Source: CAYRVX01 sp964642165
Lineage (GTDB): Bacteria; Planctomycetota; Phycisphaerae; SM23-33
NCBI GenBank assembly: GCA_964642165.1
Contig: CAZXOC010000063.1
Span: forward strand, 1 to 29,751
DNA length: 29,751 nucleotides
Reading direction: 5' to 3'
Below the pieces are notes generated by a model. The model ran no database searches and was not told where the DNA came from. It saw nothing but the letters and a program-made list of their open reading frames with translations. Every line of letters starts with the position of its first letter. Within the stretch, counting starts at the first letter, position 1. Shown in pieces: positions 1 through 7,103 of the stretch. The position numbers and the translations under genes were made by a program.

Positions 1-363
1 GAGATGGGGCGCGGGGGAAGAGACGGGCGTTGGGGAAGAGACGGTTTTTGGGGAAGACACGGTCGCACACTCCGCGACCGTGGCACACGGGACCGTGGGA
101 CACGGGACCGTGACACCCGCGGCGCGGACAGGCGGCGGGGACAGGCAGCGGGGACAGCGGCGGGCAAGCCCGCCCGCTACACAGCCATACTGGGGACGGT
201 GACGCCTACGGCGCGGCGCCTAAGAAACGACCCGCTCGAACGTCACAGGACTGACGGCGGGGCGCGGCGGCGACGTCGCGGGAACCGTCCGGCCGCCCGC
301 GCGTCCAAGTCAGGGTGGAGGCCGGTGTGTGCGCCGGCCGCCCCAAGGATAAGGAGACCTGTC
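1..363. repeat. Intergenic region with three consecutive tandem repeats
   Basis: No gene is supported here. Three short tandem arrays of three units each follow one another: an 18-bp period from 14 to 67 (units begin GGGGAAGAGACGG at 14 and 32 and GGGGAAGACACGG at 50), a 15-bp period from 76 to 120 (units begin GACCGTG at 76, 91 and 106) and a 13-bp period from 127 to 165 (units begin GACAG at 127, 140 and 153). A 9-bp hairpin at 58-82 sits between the first two arrays. The open frame that reads through this stretch into the next gene has repeat-derived, Arg/Gly-rich composition and is not taken as coding. Confidence 0.75.
58..82. repeat. Hairpin element, copy 1 (upstream of the VIT/vWA gene)
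   Basis: CACGGTCGC and GCGACCGTG form a perfect 9-bp stem around a 7-base loop. The same design, with the same stem and loop lengths and similar flanks (GAC before, GGNAC after), recurs at 3147-3171 just downstream of the next gene. The two copies therefore look like members of one dispersed hairpin family. Confidence 0.6.
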
Positions 364-3129
364 ATGCGCATCGATCGAACCGGACTGTACGTGCTCGCCG
401 CGATCGCCCTGCTGCTGGCCCCGTGCGCCGCCGAGGGGCGCGCCGTCACGCAGGGGAGGCTCGACGCCATCGGCGAGGGCAACAAGCAACTGGGCCCCTG
501 CCCGCTGAAGCACACCGACGTGACCGTCTCGATCTCCGGGCCCGTCGTCTACGTGTCGGTCACGCAGAAGTTCGCCAACCCGTTCCAGGAGAAGATCGAG
601 GCGGTGTACACGTTCCCGCTGGGGGCAGACGCGGCCGTCAACGAGATGATGATGGTCATCGGCGATCGCCAGATCCTGGGGAAGGTCAAGCCGCGCGAGG
701 AGGCGCGGAAGGTCTACGAGCAGGCGAAGGCGGCCGGGCACGTCGCCGGGCTGCTGGACCAGCAGCGGGCGAACATCTTCACGCAGGCCGTCGCCAACAT
801 CGAGCCGGGCGAGGCGGTCGAGGTGACGATCGGCTACACCCAGACGCTGAAGTACGAGGACGGCACGTACCGGTTCGTCTTCCCGATGGTGGTGGGCCCG
901 CGGTTCATTCCGTCGGCCCCGCCGCCGCCGACGGTCGCGCCGGCGGTCCGGCGCCGCGGCGCCGCCCCGGCGGTCGCCCCGCCGGTTGCGCCGCCGGCCC
1001 CGGTCGCCCCGGCCGTGCCCGACGCCGGCAAGATCACCCCACCGGTGACCCCCAAGGGCACGCGGGCGGGGCACGACATTGCCATCCACGGCTGGATCAC
1101 CACCGGCGTGCCGATCCGCTCCATCGAGGCCCGCCTGCACGAGGTCCGCTTCGACTGGCTTCGCAAGGACCACAGCCGGGCCAAGTTCGAGCTGGTGGGC
1201 AAGAAGACGCTGCCCAACAAGGACTTCGTGCTGGAGTTCTCCGCGATGTCGGACCGCATCGAGGACGCCGTGCTGGCGCACACGGACGAGCGGGCGGGGT
1301 ACTTCCTGCTGATGCTCCAGCCGCCGAAGAAGGTCCAGCCGAAGGAGGTCCGCCCGCGGGAGCTGATCTTCGTGATCGACACGTCGGGCTCGCAGAAGGG
1401 CTTCCCGCTGGAGACGAGCCAGGCCATCGCGCTAAAGGTGATCCGGGAGCTGCGCGAGCGGGACACGTTCAACGTGATCGCCTTCGCCAACAGCACGAGC
1501 CTCTGCTGGGACGCGCCGGTGGCGAACACGCCGGAGAACCGCGAGAAGGGCCTGGCGTTCGTGGGGGCCCTCAAGGCCGGCGGCGGCACGCGGATCGACA
1601 AGGCCATCACCGCCGCCCTCGAAGGCGAGCACGACCCGCAGAAGCTCCGCATCGTGGCGTTCTTCAGCGACGGGCTCATCGGGCACGACCTGTCCGTCCT
1701 CGACCAGGTCCGCAAGAACGCCAAGACCACCCGCGTCTTCGTCTACGGCACGGGCAACAGCGCCAACCGCTACCTGCTGGACAACATGGCCCTCTTCGGG
1801 CGCGGCGAGGCCGACTACGCCCTCAAGAAGGAGGAGGCCGACCGCGTCGCGCGGACCTTCTACAGCCGCATCGACGCGCCCGTCCTGACCGACATCGAGA
1901 TCGACTGGGGCGAGCTGGCCGATCGGGTCGAGCTGGCGGAGGCCTACCCCCGCCCGCTGCCGGACCTCTTCAGCGCGCGCCCGGTCGTGGTGAAGGGGCG
2001 CTACAAGCCCGGGAGCTCCGACGCGAGCGGCACGATCACCATTCGCGGGCGCACCGGGGCGGGTGACTTCTCGCGCCGCGTGGCGGTGACGCTGCCGGCG
2101 AAGGAGGGCGCCCACGGCGCGATCGCGGACGGCTGGGCGCGGGCGAAGGTGGCGGACCTGATGTCGCGGGACCTCCAGGGCGCCCAGAGCGGTAAGCCCA
2201 ACCCGGGCATCAAGGAGGCGATCACCGCGCTCGGCGTGAACTACCGGCTGGTGACGCAGTACACGAGCTTCGTCGCTGTGGAGCGGAAGCGCGTCACGAA
2301 GGGCGGCAAGGCAGTCACCGTCGAGGTGCCCGTCGAGATGCCCGAGGGCATGAGCTACGAGGGCGTCTTCGGCAATCGCCTCGGGCGGCCGAACCAGGCC
2401 CGGGCGCTGGCCCTGTTCTCCGTGGCGGGGCGCAGGCCGGGGGCCTCGGCGGCAGGTACTCGGGGGCGATCGACCTTCGGAGGGGCCATGGGGTCCATCG
2501 CGACGCCGGCGCTCACCCCCGTCCCGGCGCCGACCAAGCCCGGGGCGCTGGCCCTGCCCCGGCCGCGCTTCGTCGGCACGCCCAAGCAGGTGCCCCCCGG
2601 CACGCGGATCCGCCCCGGCTCCCATCGCCCGCACGGCGAGTACATCATTCCCAAGGGCGTGACGAACGTCGCGCTGGGCAAGCGCGTCACCGCCAGCGAC
2701 GCGACGCCCGTCGTCGGCACGGTGGCGGCGATCACCGACGGCAACAAGGAAGCCCGCCAGGACACCTACGTCGAGCTGGGGCCCAAGGTCCAGTGGATCC
2801 AGATCGACCTGGGCAAGCCGCACGCGATCCAGGCCCTCGCCGTCTGGCACGAGCACCGCGACGCCCGCGTCTACCACGACGTGGCCATCCAGATCGCCGA
2901 CGACAAGGACTTCACGAAGAACGTCCGCACGGTCTTCAACAACGACCACGACAACACGCTCGGCCTCGGGGTGGGCAAGGACTGGGAGTACTTCGAGACG
3001 AACCGGGGCCTGGTGGTGAAGCTCAAGGGCATCCGGGCCCGCTACGTGCGGCTGTACAGCAACGGCTCGACGGCCGACGACCTGAACCGCTACACGGAGG
3101 TGGAAGTCTACGCCCCGCCGGCAAAGTGA
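364..3129 (+). CDS. Secreted VIT / von Willebrand factor A protein with C-terminal discoidin domain
   Basis: This 921-residue protein starts at ATG 364, preceded by AAGGAG at 351-356; upstream sequence in the same frame is repeat-derived. Residues 1-27 form a signal peptide. A VIT (inter-alpha-trypsin-type) domain follows at about 30-170, including a typical EEARKVYEQAKAAG segment, then a Pro/Ala-rich linker near 180-220. A vWA domain (about 330-510) has a complete metal-ion site: D339, S341 and S343 in DTSGS, T409 and D436. Residues 768-918 resemble an F5/8 type C (discoidin) domain, starting NVALGKRVTASD and ending with the RYVRLYSNG segment. The protein probably acts outside the cytoplasm in metal-dependent adhesion and carbohydrate or surface binding; the ligand is unknown. 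It is a single-gene unit, convergent with the PEP-CTERM gene. Confidence 0.9.
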   Translation: MRIDRTGLYVLAAIALLLAPCAAEGRAVTQGRLDAIGEGNKQLGPCPLKHTDVTVSISGPVVYVSVTQKFANPFQEKIEAVYTFPLGADAAVNEMMMVIGDRQILGKVKPREEARKVYEQAKAAGHVAGLLDQQRANIFTQAVANIEPGEAVEVTIGYTQTLKYEDGTYRFVFPMVVGPRFIPSAPPPPTVAPAVRRRGAAPAVAPPVAPPAPVAPAVPDAGKITPPVTPKGTRAGHDIAIHGWITTGVPIRSIEARLHEVRFDWLRKDHSRAKFELVGKKTLPNKDFVLEFSAMSDRIEDAVLAHTDERAGYFLLMLQPPKKVQPKEVRPRELIFVIDTSGSQKGFPLETSQAIALKVIRELRERDTFNVIAFANSTSLCWDAPVANTPENREKGLAFVGALKAGGGTRIDKAITAALEGEHDPQKLRIVAFFSDGLIGHDLSVLDQVRKNAKTTRVFVYGTGNSANRYLLDNMALFGRGEADYALKKEEADRVARTFYSRIDAPVLTDIEIDWGELADRVELAEAYPRPLPDLFSARPVVVKGRYKPGSSDASGTITIRGRTGAGDFSRRVAVTLPAKEGAHGAIADGWARAKVADLMSRDLQGAQSGKPNPGIKEAITALGVNYRLVTQYTSFVAVERKRVTKGGKAVTVEVPVEMPEGMSYEGVFGNRLGRPNQARALALFSVAGRRPGASAAGTRGRSTFGGAMGSIATPALTPVPAPTKPGALALPRPRFVGTPKQVPPGTRIRPGSHRPHGEYIIPKGVTNVALGKRVTASDATPVVGTVAAITDGNKEARQDTYVELGPKVQWIQIDLGKPHAIQALAVWHEHRDARVYHDVAIQIADDKDFTKNVRTVFNNDHDNTLGLGVGKDWEYFETNRGLVVKLKGIRARYVRLYSNGSTADDLNRYTEVEVYAPPAK

Positions 3130-3146
3130 CGGGCGCGCGAAGCAGA

Positions 3147-3171
3147 CGCGGCCGCAGGCTTCGCGGCCGTG
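3147..3171. terminator. Hairpin element, copy 2; possible shared terminator
   Basis: CGCGGCCGC and GCGGCCGTG pair over 9 positions (one G-T pair) around a 7-base loop. It lies between two convergent stop codons (3129 on plus, 3209 on minus), where a bidirectional terminator would be expected. There is no T-run, so intrinsic termination is not certain. It is related to the hairpin at 58-82. Confidence 0.45.
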
Positions 3172-3208
3172 GGACCCGAGATGTCGGTGTCGCTGTCGGA
3201 GGCGGCGC

Positions 3209-3865
3209 TCAGCGGCGGCGCCGGCGCACCAGCGCAGCCAGCGCCCCCGCCGCCAGCAGGCCCAGCGTTGCCGGCTCGGGAACCAGCAGGTCCACCTCCG
3301 CGATCTGCATGCTGTTGGCCGCTCCGGCGTCCCGGAGCGTCGGGAAGATCACCCTGTAGCTCGTATAGCCCGTGCCGTTGGCGAACTCCACCAACTGGTT
3401 GTAGTGGACGTCCGGATCCATCGTAGCCCCTTTGTCCGTGTTGCGGCCCAGCGGCAGCTCCAGTTGCCCCTCCGAGACCAGCGTCCAGGTCATCGCGCCA
3501 GGATCGCCCGGGTCGTCGTTCGATCCCGCCAACTCATAGCTGGCGGGGTCGCGCACATCGGCGTCGTTAGCCGTGTACAGCCGCAGGCCGACCACCACGG
3601 AGGGGCCAGCCTGGGGCGTGACGATGAATCCGGAGCCGAGGTCCAGGAAGTTGAGGTGCTTGTCGGTCAGGTTGTCGATGACGTGCTCCACCGACTCGGC
3701 GGCCGGCGGGGGGCCGCTGCTGGAGTCGCCGTCGTTGACCCCGTTGACGAGGATGACCGGGTCGGTCGGCTGCGTGACGTCGATGATCGCCGCCCGGGCG
3801 GCGCCGCCCAACAGCACAAGAATCGCCGCCACGGCCAGCACGGTGGTTCGTCGTGAGACTGACAT
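3209..3865 (-). CDS. PEP-CTERM sorted protein with discoidin-like body
   Basis: This 218-residue protein starts at ATG 3865, with GGAGGAG a few bases upstream on the minus strand; a longer reading to 3937 lacks a signal peptide at its start and is rejected. Residues 1-27 are a signal peptide (MSVSRRTTVLAVAAILVLLG onwards). The body, about 28-192, has the pattern of PEP-CTERM proteins with a discoidin-like fold (HLNFLDLGSGFIVTPQAG, LRLYTANDADVRDPASY, QIAEVDLL). Residues 195-218 are the sorting signal: VPEP, a hydrophobic stretch, then RRRRR. Such proteins are processed by an exosortase and exported to the envelope or extracellular polysaccharide; no exosortase gene lies in this window. The gene has its own strong promoter at 3983-4011. 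Confidence 0.9.
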   Translation of the reverse strand: MSVSRRTTVLAVAAILVLLGGAARAAIIDVTQPTDPVILVNGVNDGDSSSGPPPAAESVEHVIDNLTDKHLNFLDLGSGFIVTPQAGPSVVVGLRLYTANDADVRDPASYELAGSNDDPGDPGAMTWTLVSEGQLELPLGRNTDKGATMDPDVHYNQLVEFANGTGYTSYRVIFPTLRDAGAANSMQIAEVDLLVPEPATLGLLAAGALAALVRRRRR

Positions 3866-3982
3866 CGCCTCGCTCCTCCATTGGGTCCAGAGGACCGTAG
3901 ATCCGTGAACTCTCTCCTGGGGGTTGCCCGCCCGCACACCCGGCGCGCGGACAAGCGCCCACCTCGGGGCAACCTCGGCATA

Positions 3983-4011
3983 ACTATAACCGCAAAGGAG
4001 GATTCTGTCAA
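3983..4011 (-). promoter_or_regulatory. Near-consensus sigma70 promoter P1 for the PEP-CTERM gene
   Basis: On the minus strand TTGACA (4011-4006) and TATAGT (3988-3983) are separated by exactly 17 bases. Transcription would start near 3976, giving a leader of about 110 bases before ATG 3865. About 50 bases covering this promoter and the sequence upstream of it are repeated at 5010-5038. Confidence 0.8.
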
Positions 4012-4258
4012 GGACTAGCGTGCAAACGCCCCGGCCCCGTGTGCGAGCAGGAATCCTGGCGGGCCTATGCGGCGGGGGTGCGGGGGAGGGTCGGCGGACG
4101 GGTCGGGCGGCCGGCGCGGGCGAGGATGGAATGAGCCGCTCCCCGACCCGGCCGGGACGGTCCCGCGGCGTGGCGCGCCGGAGAGGCCGCCGCGCGGGGC
4201 GACAATCCGTATTCGTCCATGCCAGATTCGATGGCGTCGACGTCCACGACGTGTCACC

Positions 4259-4290
4259 ATTGTGTCAACTTTTTATCCGACTGACACAAT
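4259..4290. promoter_or_regulatory. Inverted repeat in an AT-rich island; possible operator
   Basis: ATTGTGTCA at 4259-4267 and TGACACAAT at 4282-4290 are perfect 9-base arms around a 14-base spacer. A further GTGTCA lies at 4251-4256. The surrounding 90 bases (about 4255-4345) are far richer in A and T than the rest of the window. This could be a dimeric regulator site or a long-loop hairpin; no clear adjacent promoter was identified. Confidence 0.4.
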
Positions 4291-4540
4291 CGCCTCCCAT
4301 CGTTACCATAATTACTACTTGGAGTTACATATCCTATGCCGCAAGCGGCTTTTGGGAACTTCGGACAATCAGCCTCGCCCTCCGGAATCTACAAGCCGGC
4401 ATCGGAAATCACCCCGCCGAAGCCGCCATGAGTCTTGATGGATCGTGTCAAGACCGTCCACGCCTCGCGCTTTTCAGGGCCTGGTTGAGGCTGACCCGGC
4501 CGCAGGGAACACCTCCCTCTTCCCCGCGAGGGGGCGGGAA

Positions 4541-4875
4541 GGGCCTGGTTCAATCCGGGCCTTCTCTGGGTAACACCGCGCGGCGTGATCGTGAAGCGGC
4601 GCAGCCGCTTCTCAGGCCCGAAGGGCCGGCGAGGATTTTGCCGGGGGCGTCAGCCCCCGGAAAGCCGCCTCCCCGAGCCGGAGCCCGGACGGGGCGGAAG
4701 ATAACGCCTTTCATTCACGTTCCTTACGCCCCTTCGGGGCTGAGAGTGGATGGGCGCACCCCATCCGGGGGCTGACGCCCCCGGCCAAATCCTTCCCAGC
4801 CCTTCGGGCTTCCGGCAACGCGGCTCTGCCGCTTGGGAAGCGACACCGGCAGTGTTGCCTTCCGTTGAACCAGGC
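4541..4875. repeat. Imperfect inverted repeat built from hairpin modules (MITE- or REP-pair-like)
   Basis: Two arms of about 115 bases face each other across a centre of about 104 bases. The left arm (4541-4660, plus) reads: CCTGGTTCAA, GGTAACAC, hairpin 4593-4611 (GAAGCGGC/GCCGCTTC), hairpin 4615-4627 (GGCCC/GGGCC), AGGATTTT, hairpin 4641-4660 (CCGGGGGC/GCCCCCGG). The right arm (4875-4765, minus) gives the same blocks in the same order: CCTGGTTCAA, GGCAACAC, a GCGGCAGAGCCGC hairpin, GCCCGAAGGGC, AGGATTT and an identical 20-bp final hairpin. The centre holds a GCCCC/GGGGC hairpin at 4728-4740. There is no transposase in or beside it. It could be a non-autonomous mobile element, a head-to-head REP pair or a structured RNA. 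Confidence 0.65.
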
Positions 4876-4880
4876 CGCGG

Positions 4881-4994
4881 AAAGGGCTTAGCGGGGGGCG
4901 TAAGCACCTGGAAAAGCGTGCCTTATGCATGGAGCCCCGAAAGGGCCACAGGAGTGTCCCGAGCGCGGAAGTGTTACCCTCGATTGAACCAAGC
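4881..4994 (-). repeat. Degraded third copy of the hairpin module
   Basis: Read on the minus strand from 4994, GCTTGGTTCAATCGAGGGTAACACT (positions 4994-4970) matches 20 of 25 bases of the right-arm motif at 4875-4851. It is followed by a GGCCC-TTTC-GGGGC hairpin and a GCTTACGCCCCCCGC stretch, in the same order as the modules next door. A fourth, weaker copy of the motif lies on the plus strand at 4477-4513. Confidence 0.45.
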
Positions 4995-5009
4995 GCCGAA
5001 CTCAGGGTG

Positions 5010-5038
5010 ACTATAGCCGCAAAGAGCGATTCTGTCAA
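5010..5038 (-). promoter_or_regulatory. Near-consensus sigma70 promoter P2, without a following gene
   Basis: On the minus strand TTGACA (5038-5033) and TATAGT (5015-5010) are 17 bases apart. The block from about 5061 to 5010 is a diverged copy of the P1 block, and the similarity stops at the end of the -10 box. P2 lies about 50 bases beyond the fucosidase stop codon and points into the gene-free hairpin region; transcription would begin near 5003. Confidence 0.7.
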
Positions 5039-5091
5039 GGAGTAGCGTGCGAACTTCCCGGCCGCGGCCCCTCGCGACCGGACGCGGACGC

Positions 5092-6861
5092 TCAGTCCTT
5101 GACCGGCACGAGCTTGATCGCGCGGAGGTTCATCACGGCGAGGCCGGGCCTGGTCTTCGGCTTGACGGTCAGCGTGGCGCGGCCGGGCTTGGCGAGCTTG
5201 AGCTTGCCGAGCCGGACGGTGGCGAACTTCGTCCAGGAGCCGGTCTCCCGGATCGTGCCGGTGAGCTTGGCGTCGCCGACGGCGATCTCGCAGGTGCTGC
5301 CGCCGCTGCCGGCCTCGCAGGCGTAGGTGAGCGAGACGGCGAACTCGCCCGCCGCGGCGGCGTGGAAGTCCCAGCTCACCCAGTCCTTCGGGTTCATCCA
5401 GAAGCCGAGGCAGTTCTTGTCGGCCTCGAAGCGGACCTGCTGGCCGTGGGTCTGGGCGTCGGCGGCGCGGAAGGTGTAGCTGCCGTCGTCGGCGGCGCGG
5501 AGGAGGGCGGCGGTGACGTCCACCGTGGCGGGCACGTCCAGCACGACGACCGTGTCGACGGGGTCGGGCGCCTTGGCGGGCACGGCGACGACGACCCCGG
5601 CGTCCGTGCGCGTCGTCTTCAGGGGCGCTTGCTTCGCGTCGGCCAGCAGGTAGGCCTTGTGCACGTCGCTGGCCAGGCCGGGGGCGAGCAGCTTGCCGTC
5701 GGCGGGCCAGTGGAAGACGTGCAGGTAGAGGCGGCTGGGCCCGCTGCCCCGCGCGCCGGCGAGCTTCGAGGTGCACCGCCCCCACGGCAGGCGCTTGAAG
5801 ACGCTCGCGTCGGTGCCGTAGATGCTCTCGCCGTTGACCTTCAGCCACGCGCCCATCTCGCCGAGGCGCTGGACGCTGGGTTGGGGAATGAGCCCTTCGG
5901 CGGTCGGGCCGACGTTCAGCAGGAAGTTGCCCCCCTTGGAGGCGATGTCCACGAGCTTGCGGAGCAGGTCGGTCGTCGTCTTCCAGTTGTGGTCGTGCTT
6001 CTTGAAGCCCCACGTGTTGTTCATGGTCATGCAGGTTTCCCAGTCGTAGCCGAGGCCCCGGGCGGGGATGCGCTGCTCGGGCGTGCCGTAGTCCCCGTCG
6101 TCGCGCTGGCGCTTGCCCACGCGGTTGTTGACGACGAGCCGCGGCTGGAGCGATCGGCAGAAGGCCTGCAGCTCGCGCCCCTTCTGGCGGTCCCACTGCT
6201 TGATCCACTCCCCGTCGAACCACATCACGCCGATCGGCCCGTAGTTCGTCAGCAGCTCGCGGACCTGGCCCTTGAGGTACGGGTGGTACTTCGGGAAGTT
6301 GGCCTTCTGGTCCGGGTGGTGCCAGTCCATGATGGAGTGGTAGAAGCAGAACCGCACGCCGTGCTTCTTGCAGGCGGCGGCGAGCTCCTTCAGGATGTCC
6401 CGCTTGAACGGCGTGGCCATGATGTCGTAGTCGGTCAGCTTGCTGTCCCACAGGCAGAAGCCGTCGTGGTGCTTCGACGTGATGACCATGTACTTCATGC
6501 CCGCGTCGGCGGCGAGCTTCGCCCAGGCGTCGGCGTCGAACCGGACGGGGTTGAACTGCGGCACGAGCGTCTCGTAGTCCTCGACGGGGATCTTCGCGCG
6601 GGCCATGATCCACTCGCCGATGCCGCCGATCTGCTTGCCCTTCCACACCCCGGCCGGAACGGCGTACAGGCCCCAGTGGATGAACATGCCGAAGCGCCCC
6701 TCGCGCCACCAGGCCATCCGCGCGTCGCGCTGCCGGGGGGTCTCCTTGAGGGGGTCGGCGGCTGGGGCCGGTTCCTGCGCCCCGCCCCGGGCCGCGCCCG
6801 CCCAGAGCATGCCGATTGCCGCCGCCCAACACGCCCATCTGCCGATGTGCCGTTTTCGCAT
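5092..6861 (-). CDS. Exported GH29 alpha-L-fucosidase
   Basis: This 589-residue protein starts at ATG 6861 with AGGAGG upstream; a longer reading adds no recognisable sequence. Residues 1-28 form a signal peptide, so it acts outside the cytoplasm. The GH29 barrel is clear: FGMFIHWGLYAVPAGVW from residue 57, SKHHDGFCLWDS at 129-140 and VMWFDGEW around the likely nucleophile D216. After the barrel come a beta-rich domain and, at about 495-589, a small carbohydrate-binding-like module. The family hydrolyses terminal alpha-linked L-fucose with retention; linkage specificity cannot be read from the sequence. It is divergent from the sugar ABC importer operon, which suggests linked release and uptake of a sugar. 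Confidence 0.92.
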   Translation of the reverse strand: MRKRHIGRWACWAAAIGMLWAGAARGGAQEPAPAADPLKETPRQRDARMAWWREGRFGMFIHWGLYAVPAGVWKGKQIGGIGEWIMARAKIPVEDYETLVPQFNPVRFDADAWAKLAADAGMKYMVITSKHHDGFCLWDSKLTDYDIMATPFKRDILKELAAACKKHGVRFCFYHSIMDWHHPDQKANFPKYHPYLKGQVRELLTNYGPIGVMWFDGEWIKQWDRQKGRELQAFCRSLQPRLVVNNRVGKRQRDDGDYGTPEQRIPARGLGYDWETCMTMNNTWGFKKHDHNWKTTTDLLRKLVDIASKGGNFLLNVGPTAEGLIPQPSVQRLGEMGAWLKVNGESIYGTDASVFKRLPWGRCTSKLAGARGSGPSRLYLHVFHWPADGKLLAPGLASDVHKAYLLADAKQAPLKTTRTDAGVVVAVPAKAPDPVDTVVVLDVPATVDVTAALLRAADDGSYTFRAADAQTHGQQVRFEADKNCLGFWMNPKDWVSWDFHAAAAGEFAVSLTYACEAGSGGSTCEIAVGDAKLTGTIRETGSWTKFATVRLGKLKLAKPGRATLTVKPKTRPGLAVMNLRAIKLVPVKD

Positions 6862-7019
6862 GATCTGCCTCCTGCCACGCTCGGGGCCGCCAGGTGCGGC
6901 CGCCGGACGGGCGGCCTGTGCTGCGGCGTGCATGGTACCGCCAAGGCCCCCGCCGGTGCCATGACTTTGCGGGCGCCGGTCTCCGCGCGGCGGCCGCCGG
7001 GGCGCAGCCCAACAAACGC

Positions 7020-7049
7020 TTGCCAGCGGTCGGAAGCCAGGGGTATGCT
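7020..7049 (+). promoter_or_regulatory. Probable sigma70 promoter of the ABC importer operon
   Basis: TTGCCA (7020-7025) and TATGCT (7044-7049) are separated by 18 bases. Transcription would begin near 7057, about 47 bases before ATG 7104. No convincing minus-strand promoter for the fucosidase was found in the same 242-bp divergent gap. Confidence 0.5.
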
Positions 7050-7103
7050 CTGGCGACCGGCATCCGGGGCCGCGACCCGCGGTCCACGACGAAAGGAGCC
7101 ATC

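Larger units (their letters stand above)
3866..5091. other. 1.2-kb region without a protein-coding gene
   Basis: No frame here has convincing protein-like content; the longest readings are low-complexity Arg/Pro/Gly sequence running through hairpins. The region holds, from left to right, promoter P1 (3983-4011), an AT-rich island with an inverted repeat (about 4255-4345), degraded and intact copies of a GGTTCAA...AACAC motif with hairpin modules (4477-4994), and promoter P2 (5010-5038). P2 points leftwards into the hairpin region, so a structured noncoding transcript is possible but not shown. Confidence 0.7.

Noticed and set aside
4338..4353. GCCGC-AA-GCGGC followed by TTTT as an intrinsic terminator
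   Set aside because: The stem is short with an impossible 2-base loop unless it opens to 4 bp, and no gene ends nearby on the plus strand.
4020..4775. Plus-strand open frame of 251 codons in the gene-free region
   Set aside because: It crosses the AT-rich island and several hairpins, has no ribosome site or recognisable domain, and its composition changes with the underlying repeats.
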